Positions 33,106 to 44,952 of a DNA stretch of 64,000 nucleotides are shown one piece after another. Position numbers and translations under genes: made by a program. Numbering within the stretch: the stretch's first letter is position 1; each line of letters opens with the position of its first letter. The notes beneath the pieces are model-generated. The model was not told the origin of the DNA and searched no databases. It saw only the letters and a program-made list of their open reading frames with translations. Location of the stretch: contig NC_056048.1 in the NCBI RefSeq assembly GCF_004379255.2, forward strand, positions 3,534,001 to 3,598,000, written 5' to 3'. Origin of the DNA: Salvia splendens (lineage: Eukaryota; Streptophyta; Magnoliopsida; Lamiales; Lamiaceae).

Positions 33106-33833
33106 ACCAACAATATTGTTTTTTATCTTTAAATTTTTTACTCTAAACTCGTACTGTACATAAGTTTTGGTAAAAATTAAATACTTCAAATTGAAAGAGT
33201 AGGTTTAAAATTTAATATGCAGGTAAACAAAGAATTTTTACATGTACTAGTACAGTATACTTGATGTAGATATGACTTGTTATAAGGTATATCGACTATC
33301 GTACTGATGGAATGATACAAGAAAATGTACACTTATTTATATAAAGTCCAGTAATTTAATTCAACTACACGTAAGTAGCCAAAGGGGAAGAATTTATCTA
33401 GTGCATTTGTCTGAAGTGGGAATAAATGAATGATTATTATGTTATTAAATACCTAATCAATGAGAATAATGTATATAGTGGCCATTAACTTTAGTGGTAG
33501 ATATCTGAATAAACGTGGTAACCTTAAATGAGAATTAATAGTTTCTAGCAGAGGGATCTTTGATGCAAACCTTTTGAGATTTAAGCTATGACTTATGAGA
33601 TCTAATTTCATTATTTATGTATAATCAGATTAAACATTTTTTATTTAGAAATACAAATTTTACGACAAATTATTACACAAAATAACTACTATTTAAAATC
33701 ACCACAGTTCAAAATAGCTAGGAATTTTTATATTTAAGGATATTACATAAAACAATAAAATAGTGGAGTATAATTTTAAAAATAGTTAACACCTAAAATA
33801 ATAACAATGAAAACAATTTAAAATGGCTTTATT

Positions 33834-34115
33834 AAAGGACATTATATATATCAATAATAATGATAGAGTATAGTATCAAAATCAAAACAAATAAAAAATA
33901 GTCAACCAAAACTAGCAGACTATATAACTAAAGCCCATATAATTACAAAACTGAATATAATAACTATATAACTAAAATTAGTAAAACAATTAAAAATAAC
34001 AAGAATATATCTAAGGACATTACATATAACAATTCAAAATCAAAACAATTAAAAAATAGTAAACCAAAACTAAACAGACTACATAACTAAAGCACATATA
34101 ATTTATATAACTAAA
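33834..34115 (+). repeat. Imperfect direct repeat with a ~178-bp period
   Basis: AAGGACATTATATATATCAA..CAAAACAAATAAAAAATAGT..GACTATATAACTAAAGC (from 33836) recurs at about 34014 with scattered changes, and a more diverged copy starts near 33737. It looks like a small AT-rich tandem duplication without coding content. The rest of 33106-35106 shows nothing recognisable. Confidence 0.6.
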
Positions 34116-35103
34116 ACCTAAAAAAAACTAGTATAACTAAAAAGAAAATATATGCGTGGTTGTTAGCCGTATGCCATCGGTCCACTTAGTACTCATGTTA
34201 ACACAAAGTGAATATATATAAGTGTTAAAAATAAATAAAAAGATGTATATTTGGAAATAAATGCTCAAATCAAATTGATGTTGTTCACTAGATTAAAATC
34301 TTTTTTTAATTTTTTTTTATTTTACTCATCAAATGCATCGTGAAGGTTATTATGAAGAGAATGATAGGAAAACGATGATGCTAGGACAATTTTAGATTTT
34401 TCTAATTTATATATTTTTTAAATGATGATATCTTTTTTATTTTTAATTATAGTTTTAATTAGAAAAATTTATTCAACAAAACGATGTCATTTCACCGTGT
34501 AGATTTGACCGTAATAATTTTGCCATATCATCTTAATATTATTTAATATTTTTACTAAGCACACCATGCCATTTGGTTTTGGCTGGAATCTTTTTCGGCG
34601 GGAAATTGAAACCCTTTAGCAAAGTTTAGGGTTTAGGAAGAGGTTTCATGGAAAAAACTTATATTTTAAAAAATTATGAGATATTACTTGCTAATAACCA
34701 TTTTTTTTCAAACACTCCACTTTATTTTTTTCTAGTTTTTTTAATCTAATCAATGAGATAAAAATAATACTCCATTCTTATCTTCTTATCTCGATTCTTA
34801 TCTCAACTTTTATCTCGATTTTTATCTTCATTCTTATCTCGAATTCCATGTAATTATCTTGACTTATCTTATTATCCCTATGTCAAACCACCCATACTAT
34901 AGTATATATTAATATTAATAGTCCGTCAACAAAAACTAATTATTTTCCATTTTTATAACATAGTCCACCATTTTTGTTTTTCCTGTTTTGCTCTCCAACG
35001 TTTTCCCTTCCTCCTACTTTTTTCATTCAATTAACATATTCATTTTCACTTAAAATTACTTCTATATATCATTTTTATACCATATTATTTTGCACTGCAT
35101 TCG

Positions 35104-35106
<3 letters not shown>

Positions 35107-35168
<62 letters not shown>
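35107..35168 (+). repeat. (TA)n microsatellite
   Basis: About 31 uninterrupted TA units. Confidence 0.95.
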
Positions 35169-35171
<3 letters not shown>

Positions 35172-35357
35172 ATTACCGGCACTAAGAGTTTTAATTTGAG
35201 TGCATATATTGATAGGATTAATATAAATCATTATTCACTACTATTTTACAATTCAATCCACAAACTCAGACTCAAACTCACATAAAAAAACAATTCTCCA
35301 TACCGACCACAATTACGCCACTGAATCCCAATTTCCAATCACACAACTACTGGCAAG

Positions 35358-36069
35358 TAGGGATGTTAATCGGGTCAGCCCGTCGGGTTTCGGACCAACC
35401 CTATTCGGGTTGTGGGTCAATCGGGTGCGGGCTAATCAGGTTGTGATTTCTTTCAAGTTATGAAAGTTCAACCCTAACCCTAAAAGTTTGGGTTTCGGGC
35501 TAGCCCAACGGGTTAATCGGGTTGCTGCCGATAATATTAACATGCGATCAATCCAATAAATAATGATTAATATTATTTATATTTATGCAATGTAAAACAT
35601 TTAATTATGATATATTTGAGATATATGCATAAACTCAATCATAAACAAGATCAAATACCAATATCTGAGATATTTCGTGGAATTTTAATGCATGTTTTAG
35701 AAATTTAAATATTTTTTTAGTAAATTTGAAAATTTTAATTTATTTATCAATTAATATATTAATAAAAATTCAATATATAATTTATATATTTAATATAAAA
35801 TTGAATGTTGTTTTTTTAGTTATCTATATTATAAAATTAATCAATGAAGTGTCGAATTAGGAATAAAAAAATAGAATAATAGAAATTTTATCGGATTTTC
35901 GGGCCAGCCCATCGGGTTTTCGGGTCTGGCCATAACGGGTTGCGAGTTAATCGGGTGCGGGGTAATCGAGTTTTGATTTTATCGGGCTAGAAATTTCCAG
36001 TCCTAACCCTATAAATTTGGCGGGCTATTTGGGCCAGCTCACGGGTTGCGGTCTACATTGACATCCCTA
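35358..36069. mobile_element. hAT-type non-autonomous element, 712 bp
   Basis: It starts TAGGGATGTTAATCGGGTCA and ends TTGACATCCCTA. Flanks CTGGCAAG (35350-35357) and TTGGCAAG (36070-36077) are an 8-base duplication with one change. The ends contain many CGGGTT/AACCCG-type motifs as subterminal repeats. There is no coding frame. An 8-base duplication and the TAGGG end fit the hAT superfamily. Confidence 0.82.
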
Positions 36070-36077
36070 TTGGCAAG

Positions 36078-37547
36078 ACCACGAGATTAAAAAAATTTGA
36101 AAAATAATTACCGTAGCCCATATTATGAAATATTGCGATAACCTTTAAAGTCTTTATTTAATTAGATTTAATAAAAAAATTTGTTTGAACCAACTCTATT
36201 GTATATAGATATATAAGTGGTTTTATTCGTGACATCGGTTGACTCAAATATCTCGGGCATTAACCAATATACGAAGGATTTTAAAAGTTAAATAGTATAT
36301 TTATTAATTGAATAAATAAGGGACTATGAAGAAAATAAAATATATTATGGATATATAGAACCACCAAAATTAAAAATCCACTAGATAATTTGAAAATATA
36401 CATTCGTTTGCTATCCTCCGATTTAATCTTCAATTCATTTCTACCTATAACTATAATTTGTTATAAAATGGCTGGCGTGGAAAAAAATATTTTGTGCTAC
36501 CCTCTATTTATAATAGCAAGTCATATCTAAATTATGAAATTTAAATACCTTAATTAATTATTTTGAGCATAGATCAACCTTTTATTAAATCATTAACAAT
36601 GTAGCTTATGATTAGCCACCCACTGATAATAGGGATCCCAATTGCATTATCACATGGATGATTTATAAATCAATAAATTTTAATTGAATGGTAAATCACT
36701 TGCGTGTGAATCTATATAGTTAGATTGAATGACAGTCACTAATCAAATAAACAAATTATGCTAACAACAAAAATCACGCCAATTCAATACGTACTCAACT
36801 AATTAGATTAACAAATTATGTGGCAATACAAAAAAACAACTAAAAATAAAAAAAATTGATCGATAATATATATAATTGAGTATTTAATACGGAACTTTAT
36901 TCGTCCATGATTTAAAGTAACACAAAATATTTTTGAAATTAGAGTCTCACTTTTATATAATATTTATTAATATTAATTTTAAAATGAATGAGAGTGTAAT
37001 TAATAATTTTGTGGAGTGTGTGGTCTACTTATATATGGTGGAAAAAATAAATAAATGAGATTTTAAAATGCAAATATCCTATTAATGAGAAATTGTTTCG
37101 TAGACAGAAAGAAACACTATTTAATAAATCAATTTTCAAAAAATGTAACGGTGGGAAAATGGAAAACTAAATTTAATGTAGCATGCCTTTCTCATGTTGC
37201 CAATTAATAATCAATTTCACAAATAGTTAAGATAACATTCCTATCAACATATCTAATTACATTAGAATTTAACAACCACCTTTTACTGGCAAATTCTCCT
37301 TGTTTCAAATCTGGAAAAATGATAACAACTTATTCGATGAGATAAATTCCTTCACATCATGATACATAGAAAACCAACCAAGAACTACCATTTTCTCCAA
37401 ATATTGCCTAAAAATATAGTAATAAAAATATGGAATATTGTATATTTTAGACAAAAAATATACTCACAATATGGAATAGTACATATTTTAGACAAAAAAT
37501 ATACTCACATACGCACGTTCACGTGTATATTTCATATTTATTTTTAT
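36078..37547. other. AT-rich intergenic DNA
   Basis: No gene recognised. Around 36893-37130 TTATTCGTCCATGATTTAAA..GTAGACAGAAAGAAACACTA may be a decayed Stowaway element. A 56-base direct repeat, ATATTTTAGACAAAAAATAT.., lies at 37440-37510. Confidence 0.5.
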
Positions 37548-38187
37548 AGGAGAGTGATCAATTGTTAACTCATCATTTAATTGTTAACTACAACTAATTT
37601 AAGACTATATGATTTTAGAAAACTTGTGGTGTACAATTTGCCACGTGTAATTTTCACTTTTATTAATTAAATTTAAAAAGATAATTTTTTTTACCAAATT
37701 AGGGTTTTGGATGAAAATGTCAATATAGTGTTTCGAAAGTATTAACACAAGGCTTTGAGAATGTTAACACATTGCTTATATTGACATTCTATATGTATTA
37801 TATTAACATATTTTATATATCATGTTGACATTTGTTGTTGTACAAAAAAATTGAAAAATTTGATTTTTTTTCAAATTTTGACATCGGAACATATGCAAGT
37901 GAAATCTCGTTAGAATCCTTATGAAATTATCTTTAATTTGATATATATTGTGCGAAAAAATAATTTAAATCAAGAAAGTTATATGCGTTTTAAAGTTATG
38001 AGATATTTTTCAAAAGTTAGTTACAACTAATTTGTTGTAAATTGACCTTAATACCCTTATTGACGTTTTTGTTAATCGTATTGACATTCCGGGGCTAATG
38101 ATCTATGCCCTTAATTTGAATATCTAATGACTATTATTTAGTTGTAGTTAATAATTAAGTATTGAGTTAACAATATAACATTCCCCT
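37548..38187 (+). mobile_element. Mutator-like MITE, copy 2 of the 16951 family
   Basis: It starts AGGAGAGTGATCAATTGTTAA and ends ..GTTAACAATATAACATTCCCCT. The interior (TGTCAATATAGTGTTTCGAA, CATCGGAACATATGCAAGTG) matches the 16951 element in reverse complement and copy 3 directly. No coding frame; target duplication not clear. Confidence 0.75.
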
Positions 38188-38227
38188 ATATTTACATGGG
38201 TGACAGTTCAAATAAATAAATTCTTAT

Positions 38228-38849
38228 AGGGGAGTGATCAATTGTTAACTCATCATTTAATTGTTAACTACAATTAATTTAAGACCATAGGATTTTAGAA
38301 AACTTGTGGTCTACAATTTTCCACGTGTAATTTTCATTTTTATTAATTAAATAAAAATGATAAAAAAAACTACAAAATTAGGGTTTTCGATGAAAATGTC
38401 AATATAGTGTTTCGAAAATATCAACACAATGCTTTGAGAATGTCAACACATTGCTTATATTGACATATTTTATATACTTTGTTGACATTTGTTGCTGTAC
38501 GAAAAAATTGAAATTTTTTGAAAATTTTCAAAAATTTTGACATCGGAACATATGCAAGTGAGATCTCGTTAACATCCTTATGAAATTATCTTTAATTTGA
38601 TATATGGTGTGCGAAAACATAATTTCAATCGAAAAAGTTATATGCGTTTTAAAGTTATGTAATTTTTTTTCAAAAGTTAGTTATAACTAATTTGTTGTAA
38701 ATTGACTTTAATACCCTTATTGACGTTTTTTTGTTGAACGTATTGACATTCCAGGGCTAATGATCTAGGCTCTTGATTTGAATATCTAATGACTATTATT
38801 TAATTATAGTTAATAATTAAGCATTGAGTTAGCAATATAACACTCTCCA
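38228..38849 (+). mobile_element. Mutator-like MITE, copy 3 of the 16951 family
   Basis: It starts AGGGGAGTGATCAATTGTTA 40 bases after copy 2 and has the same orientation. It ends ..GTTAGCAATATAACACTCTCC. The two neighbours differ at many positions, so this is two insertions or an old duplication and not a recent one. Confidence 0.75.
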
Positions 38850-39242
38850 AGTTAACTATAAATCTAACATTATTCAAATATATACAAAATGACCACAAAA
38901 AATATTGTTGTATAAATAAAGATAATTATATTTATATAATTTTTTTTATTATATTTATATCATTGCAACATGAGATGTATAGGTGTCTAACGATTAAATA
39001 TTTTTCATCTATTTTACCCTGCATTGAAGACGATTTGCATTCAAATCTCATACTATACAATTTTTTAACTATTGGGCGAGCGGTTGTTGAAATTAGTCTT
39101 TTCAATTGATATTCTTACAGAAGCTATCGTTGACCTTTGCTCTGCACTTTGCCTTAACAAAGAAGATTTGATATTGTACTTTTACCCTTTGATAGGTTTC
39201 TAGGAATGGTAAATTCCAGAATATGTAACATCTTAATCATAA

Positions 39243-39830
39243 GAGCATGAATAACCCCGTCCCCAGTTCCGGCCCCAAGTCCCCTACACGTCATCATTCC
39301 TCTACAGTTGCGGCTCAGGCCCCAACTGCTCTAACCCTGCAAGTCACAACCCGGGCCGCAACTAATAAATGACACTATTCACAACTCCAACGTATTCTAT
39401 TTTACTCGTAAAATAGAATACGTTGAGCAATTATAACAAGAGAAATTCATTTTTAATACAAAAATAATAAATTATAAACTAAAAATTATAAAAAAATTAG
39501 AAAATTAAAAAAAGTGCAAAACAAATTATTTTTTTTTAAATTTTTAAAAAATTAAAAGTGCAAAAATCTCGCCCCTCTCCATCTCCATCTCCATCTTCTT
39601 CCTCTCCCCCTCCCTCTTCTTCCTCTTCCAAAAATTTAAAAATCCGTGAACAGTAGCGGCCCGGCCTCTTCCTCTCCCCCTCCATCGCCGGCCAGGCCGG
39701 ACCCCGGGAGCGTCACCGGGCCGCAAATGCGGCCCCGGGACCGGCCTGGGCCGTGACGCCGCCTCCTCCAACGCTTGGGACGGGCCAGGACTCGCGATTT
39801 GCGGCCCGGCCCAGTGCGTTATTCATGCTC
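39243..39830. mobile_element. PIF/Harbinger-type MITE, 588 bp
   Basis: Perfect 13-base terminal inverted repeat GAGCATGAATAAC / GTTATTCATGCTC, flanked by TAA on both sides (39240-39242, 39831-39833). The two ends are GC-rich (CCCGGCC motifs) and the centre is AT-rich. The ends differ from the transposon at 29923 apart from the starting GAGCAT. Confidence 0.88.
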
Positions 39831-39833
39831 TAA

Positions 39834-40800
39834 GCCCCATATACACATTGTATCCCATTCTTATATAAATCGAGTGAAATGTAAATTTAAATATAATTAA
39901 ACTTTAAATAAAACTATCGTCTTACCTAATGTGAGTTGTTTCCTTTTTTTGGCAAAATTGAACACGATTACTTTCTCTTATCCTACTACATCTTTCACTT
40001 TATTCTCTCTTCGCTCAATTACTTTTTTTCTACTTAATTCTCTAAACATCAATTTTTATAAATCTCATACCTAAAAGAAATGTCTTGTTTTTTACGGGAC
40101 GAAGGAAGTATTTAATACTCTATTCGTCATACAATAATAGTCATGTTTTTACATTTCTGATTATCCGCCAACAAGAATCTCATTTTGCATTTACTATGAA
40201 CGTTAAATACGCCCACTTTCAACTAAGACACTAACGCATTTCAGTCACACGTCATTGTTAAACTAATAATTTTGTATATATATGTGAGGAGTAAGTCTTT
40301 CCATACATGGGCTAAACATCATACTACCTTCTCACACGGTCAATGTCTACTCTTCACTCTCTCTTTCACTATCGGCCCCTCTCACTTATGACTTAAAGTT
40401 CAAATTTCAATGCACATAAGTCATAAGAAATATAGCATGGCAATGTGGCATTATATGAATCATGTGATACTAAAAAAGACGTGGAAACAAAGTTTATTCA
40501 AAATTTTGAAAAGAATAAAATATTAATTTAGGATTCATGCATGCATAAAATGACCTCCCATTTTCTTTTTTCTATAATTTTATTTTCGACTAGAACGACA
40601 TTGTTTGGATATAGGAATTCGACTGATTAACCATAACCGGACCGGAATAAACTAGTAAGGAGGTACTGGGAACTTAATCCCCTACTAATTATTTTTATTT
40701 TATTTGTGTAAATTACCAAGAAATATCTTTGGTAAGTAACAAATTAATGTGTACAAGATCATCAAATGATTGAGCTCCTATCACTATTTTTTTTCTACGT
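39834..40800. other. AT-rich intergenic DNA
   Basis: No gene. A Stowaway-like right end (TTTTTTACGGGACGAAGGAAGTA, near 40090-40110) is present, but its left partner was not found. Confidence 0.5.
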
Positions 40801-40808
40801 CCATTACT

Positions 40809-41159
40809 CAGGCCAGTCCCTTGGCCCGTGCGGCCTGTGCGACCGCACAGGGCCCCCAATTTTCAGGGGCTTCTGAAATATTTCAGCCCATATACATGTA
40901 TTCCTATTTTTTCAGCCTAACAAAGCTATTTCTCTTGTATAGCAACGCCCATGCCTTTTTCTAGCACCGTGACTCCAATTCTGATCGGTTTCTTTTCCCG
41001 ATCGTAGACCTGGGAGCCGCCTGTTCGTGTTCGGTGTTCCTCATCGACAAACGCCGCAACAGGGACCAGCTCACCAGAGCCATCGTTGATCGCTTCTGCA
41101 GCGCCTGCCAGCTCACCAGATTTTTGCACAGGGCCTCTGATTTTGTCGGGACGGCCCTG
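40809..41159. mobile_element. hAT-type non-autonomous element, 351 bp
   Basis: It starts CAGGCCAGTCCC and ends GGGACGGCCCTG, flanked by an exact 8-base duplication CCATTACT (40801-40808 and 41160-41167). CACAGGGCC motifs occur in opposite orientation near both ends. The frames seen inside are short and unlikely to be genes. Confidence 0.88.
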
Positions 41160-41280
41160 CCATTACTATAACCACGCACTTTTATAACATAGTATTTTGG
41201 TAAATCAATATCATCCCAAATTATTTTCTAGGATTTGATTAACAAAAACAATCTAATGAATATATGAAAAATTGAGAGAA

Positions 41281-41847
41281 TTAAACAGTCAGAGTTACGA
41301 GGACAATATGATACAGACATGGATAAGGATCCCTCGGCAACAACCCATGATCCCTCGGCAACAGCCAAGGAGCAGGGGAATAACGATGTCTTGAGAAACC
41401 CGAGGAAGAGATCACGTTTGAGACATCGGAACGTGGGAGGAAGAAGGCAAGAACTCCTGTCAAGAAAGACAAACCGTGACGCGTGACTCCGCCGCCCAAC
41501 AAGTATGGCGACTTCGTCTCACGTTAGGAAGCATGGAAGTATCTTATTTTATTTTAGTTTATTTTATTCTATTTTTGGTAGTTTAATTAATCTTATTTCT
41601 AAGTCTTTATTTTTGGTAGTTTTCGTTGTTGATTCTTTTCCAAATCAAAGTAGAATCAACCTAGGATCTTTAGTCTATAAATATGCCTTGTTATTCTTTT
41701 TCCAGACTCATGAAATAACAAGTTTTTCCTTACTTTTGTTTATCTTTCACGCAAGATACACTCTATCTCGATTGATCGACGGGGCATCGCTTCCCCGCGA
41801 CTTCCTCGCTACTCGCTTTTATCTCGTTAAGGGAGCAACCCCGTAAC

Positions 41848-41848
<1 letters not shown>
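41281..41848 (+). mobile_element. Probable LTR-retrotransposon remnant (end of pol plus LTR-like sequence)
   Basis: A 70-codon open stretch (from about 41285, reading KQSELRGQYDTDMDKDPSAT..) ends at 41483 and has the Arg/Lys-rich look of a retroelement C-terminus. It is followed by LTR-like DNA with a TATA box (TCTATAAATATGCC, near 41673) and a sharp end at CCCCGTAACAC before an AT microsatellite. The limits and superfamily are unresolved. Confidence 0.4.

Positions 41849-41878
<30 letters not shown>
41849..41878 (+). repeat. (AT)n microsatellite
   Basis: About 13 AT units directly after the retroelement-like remnant. Confidence 0.9.
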
Positions 41879-42780
41879 TAAAACCGAAATGAATGTGGCA
41901 GGGAAAACATGTTCAAGGACAGAAAATGTATTTTTCCTAAATGTAGCAATCAATTCTCTTAACAGGCCGATGTAGAAATGCATATTTATTGAAATAAAAT
42001 AATTTTAGATTATCATAGACTACCATTACCTGCACATGAAAAATACAGAGTATCAGTATTAATTATGATGGAATTTCTCTAAAGTCCTACATACCCTCTA
42101 CAACCATTGGGGACCTAGTTTGCTCAAACCAAAGTTATCTATGATGGGACCATATTATTTAAAGTTTCCAATAAATAAGGGTTACTCCTCCCTGTTACAA
42201 TCTTATTATATACTTATATGACATTATTTAATATGCTCCCTATGTACATGCGTTATTAATGATTATTAATTAAGATCGTACCGACTAAGATTCTATGAAA
42301 TTTATATTTCATTGTAATTTATTGTCACCCGCATGCAATAGCCACTCTTTCAATTTGATAATGAATGATTTATGTAGATATTTTGCATGTCCATATGTAC
42401 CTAGAGCTACACTCATATGCATGCGCGGCACAGTGATCACGGGTCGAACCCGGCCGAATCCCAATTTCAACCAACACTATCCATTTCAATTGTATTTTAA
42501 AAAATAAAGGGTCCTAGCCCTAATTTGCAAACGAATGTGACTCTAGCTTTGGAGCCTTTTGCCTCCAACTTGTTTTAGTGGGATGGTCGAGGAAGAGGGA
42601 GGTGTCGGCCCGTGGAGGAAAGGGAGGTGGCAGCGGTAAGGAAGGTGGAGGATGGGGACAAAGGGAGGTTGGGCGGCGTGGTGAGGAGGGGATGAGGCGC
42701 CAACATAGATTTCATGTGGCCCACATGATGTGGCGGCACGCATAAAAGACCTCTTCTGTATTTATTAATCAAAATTAGCA
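41879..42780. other. Intergenic DNA
   Basis: No gene recognised. A GGAGG-rich stretch (42590-42710) gives open frames by composition only. A short palindrome, CGGGTCGAACCCG, lies at 42439-42451. Confidence 0.5.
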
Positions 42781-42800
42781 ATATACGTCTATTTCTTGCA

Positions 42801-43122
42801 GCAAAATGGCGATTCCGTCGCCGCCCCCACACTCCGGTCCGACATCATGTGAGGGGGTTCAATCAGGGTACACAGTAGCCCGTTAAGGGGGAAACCCCCC
42901 ATAATCCGGCCCGACATCATGTGAGGAGGTTCAATCAGGGTATGCAGTAGCCCGTTAAGGGGGAGGCCTTAACCCACTGGCTGCCAGAAGCCCATCTCCC
43001 AAGGCCTCACACTTGTGCCTGAGAGATGGAAGCAACTACACGACAGCAGTGGGATTCGAACCCAGGCTCATTGCAGCAAGATCTGCCCCTCCGTTGCCAA
43101 CTGCGCTACGCCCCTGTGGGCG
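42801..43122 (-). mobile_element. tRNA-derived SINE, 322 bp
   Basis: On the minus strand the element begins GCCCACAGGGGCGTAGCGCA and has an A box (TAGCGCAGTTGGC) and a B box (GGTTCGAATCCC) at tRNA-like spacing, the internal promoter for RNA polymerase III. A 20-base duplication (ATATACGTCTATTTCTTGCA) flanks it perfectly at 42781-42800 and 43123-43142. The body holds two copies of a ~65-base unit (CGACATCATGTGAGGGGGTT.. and CGACATCATGTGAGGAGGTT..). It encodes no protein and depends on a LINE for movement. Confidence 0.9.
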
Positions 43123-43142
43123 ATATACGTCTATTTCTTGCA

Positions 43143-44243
43143 TTCATATTGAGCGGTTGATAATTATTGGTGGAAACGGTTCCATGCATATAGTTGCACA
43201 CAATAGTTTATACATCACAAGACAATCGACTCTCCACGCACATATATACAGGCATGCAAATTCATGAAATAAAGGACACAATTATCAGGCCAATCTATCG
43301 CTCTTTCTCTTGACTCTGAATATAGAGTCGTGGAAAATAGTTTGATCTTCAAGTGCATGAAGAGGAGGAGGCAACGACGTTGAGGAGGGGGTTGAGGAGG
43401 CGGCAGTGACGAGGGGAAGGAGCCAATGGTGGTGAGGTGGGGGAAGAGGGCGACAGTACAGGAGGAGGAGGAGAAGGGGGAGATAGTGGCAGCGGTGAAG
43501 GAGGATGAAGGGGAAAAATCATAATTATATGTCCAACGCTACACGAATTCCAATTTTAGTATGTAGTTAAATTAATCATTTTCGTTTATAGATATTTTAT
43601 TAACATTGTCCACTACTTTCTCCAATCCCAATACATTTATGATAAACACTTGAACGTACAAGAATGGAGAAGCAGCAGCATCGCCTTTCTTCCGTGAGTA
43701 GCCGTTCCTGGTGCTGCGCGTACTCCGTCCGGCCCTCCTTCTCCGTCGCACGAGGAAGCTCTGGGTCGCCGCAGCAGTCGCGCTGTCAGCCTCGTGTCGG
43801 TGCTCGGCTCGCTCGCTGCCCGGCAGCTCCACACACCTAAGCTAAGTACTCTTTCCCCCTTCCCCTCTTACTCGATTTCTTTGAGTCTTAGTTTCCTTGG
43901 TGCAGTAGCTATGTAGGGGATTTCATCTGATTTTGTTGGAGGAATTTTGATCAAAGTGTCTTAAGGTTGTGATCTTGGAGAGGATTTTATCTCACTGGAA
44001 TGTGCTTTTACACATATATATGCCACACTATTCTCTATTAACTGTTATGCTTTGGCTAAGCAATGGCTCCTAAAGATCGCGTCTTTGGTAAATGTTGTTA
44101 TTTCGATGACTTCCTAGGTGGTCATGCTTCTGCGATTCTAAGTTCTGGAAATTTCGTGGTGTTCTAACGTGATGCAAAGAATGGTGTCTTGGGGATTACC
44201 TCACGAAGTAGTTACTGTTTCTTTTACTCCGCTCCTAGGACTC
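43143..44243 (+). other. Intergenic DNA left of the short LTR element, with one small GC-rich frame
   Basis: A purine-rich GGAGG tract lies at 43360-43500. A GC-rich 58-codon frame (43664-43840, starting MEKQQHRLSS) follows. A 34-codon frame begins at 44063 (MAPKDRVFGK). I do not recognise either. The sequence after them resumes at 46839 past the inserted element, so this may be part of an older transcription unit or element. No function is proposed. Confidence 0.35.
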
Positions 44244-44682
44244 TGATACGAACCTCTATTATTATTATTATTCAGTTTAGATATTATAGGAATTTAGCAT
44301 ATCTTTTTTTATATCTTTGTTTTCTTGTTCATTAAGTCAGTAGCATTATAAATAGGATAGACTGTTATCTTTTTTATTCATTCAATCAATTAATAAAATC
44401 ATTATCGTTTGCCCACTTGTGGAGTATCAAGCATCCAAAATTATCTATCGCTGCCGACAAGATTCATTCTTGCGCCCAGCTCTATCTCCGGAGATCACCG
44501 CCGACCCAAGACTTGGGCGCCGGATTAATCAACGGATTTAAACTCTCAACGCTGCCGACGGAGACTCCTCTACGCCAGCCCTATCCTTTGTCCGCCAACC
44601 CTTAAACGAGGGCGCCGGAATTGTGGTGTTATAGTTGTGAATTCGGACGGAATTCACCGTTAGGAGCAGGAGGCTCTTAACA
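44244..44682 (+). repeat. 5' LTR of the gag-only element
   Basis: TG..CA ends. It contains TATA-like ATTATAAATAGGATAG (about 44347) and a GC-rich end with GGGCGCCGG. ACTGGTCCTTTCATTGAGAG follows; a primer-binding site was not identified there with confidence. Confidence 0.9.
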
Positions 44683-44952
44683 ACTGGTCCTTTCATTGAG
44701 AGCTGACCCTCCCACCATCTCGAACCGAAGCTACACCGCTGCCCGACGGAAAACATTCCGCGCACAACAACTACTTTGGTTGTCGAGTCCCGCCTGTCCG
44801 CCGAGCTCTAGCCGCAGGACAACACTACTTCTGCAACGCCGACGGGAAGGATTCCCGCGTGCCGCGACGAAGTCAAACGATCATCATCCCCCACAGCCAC
44901 CCTCAGTCCATCAACATGTCATACGACTACGCCGGCTATCGCCCGTCGTCAA

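Noticed and set aside
34974..35285. 103-codon frame containing repeated Tyr-Ile
   Set aside because: It is produced by a TA microsatellite.
39544..39771. 75-codon Arg/Gly/Pro-rich frame
   Set aside because: It lies in the GC-rich arm of the Harbinger MITE.
42438..42452. Possible tRNA because of a GGTCGAACCC motif
   Set aside because: There is no acceptor stem, A box or cloverleaf around it; it is only a short palindrome.
43041..43122. tRNA gene on the minus strand
   Set aside because: A and B boxes are present, but the sequence continues into a SINE body with a 20-bp target duplication and the stems do not close like a functional tRNA.
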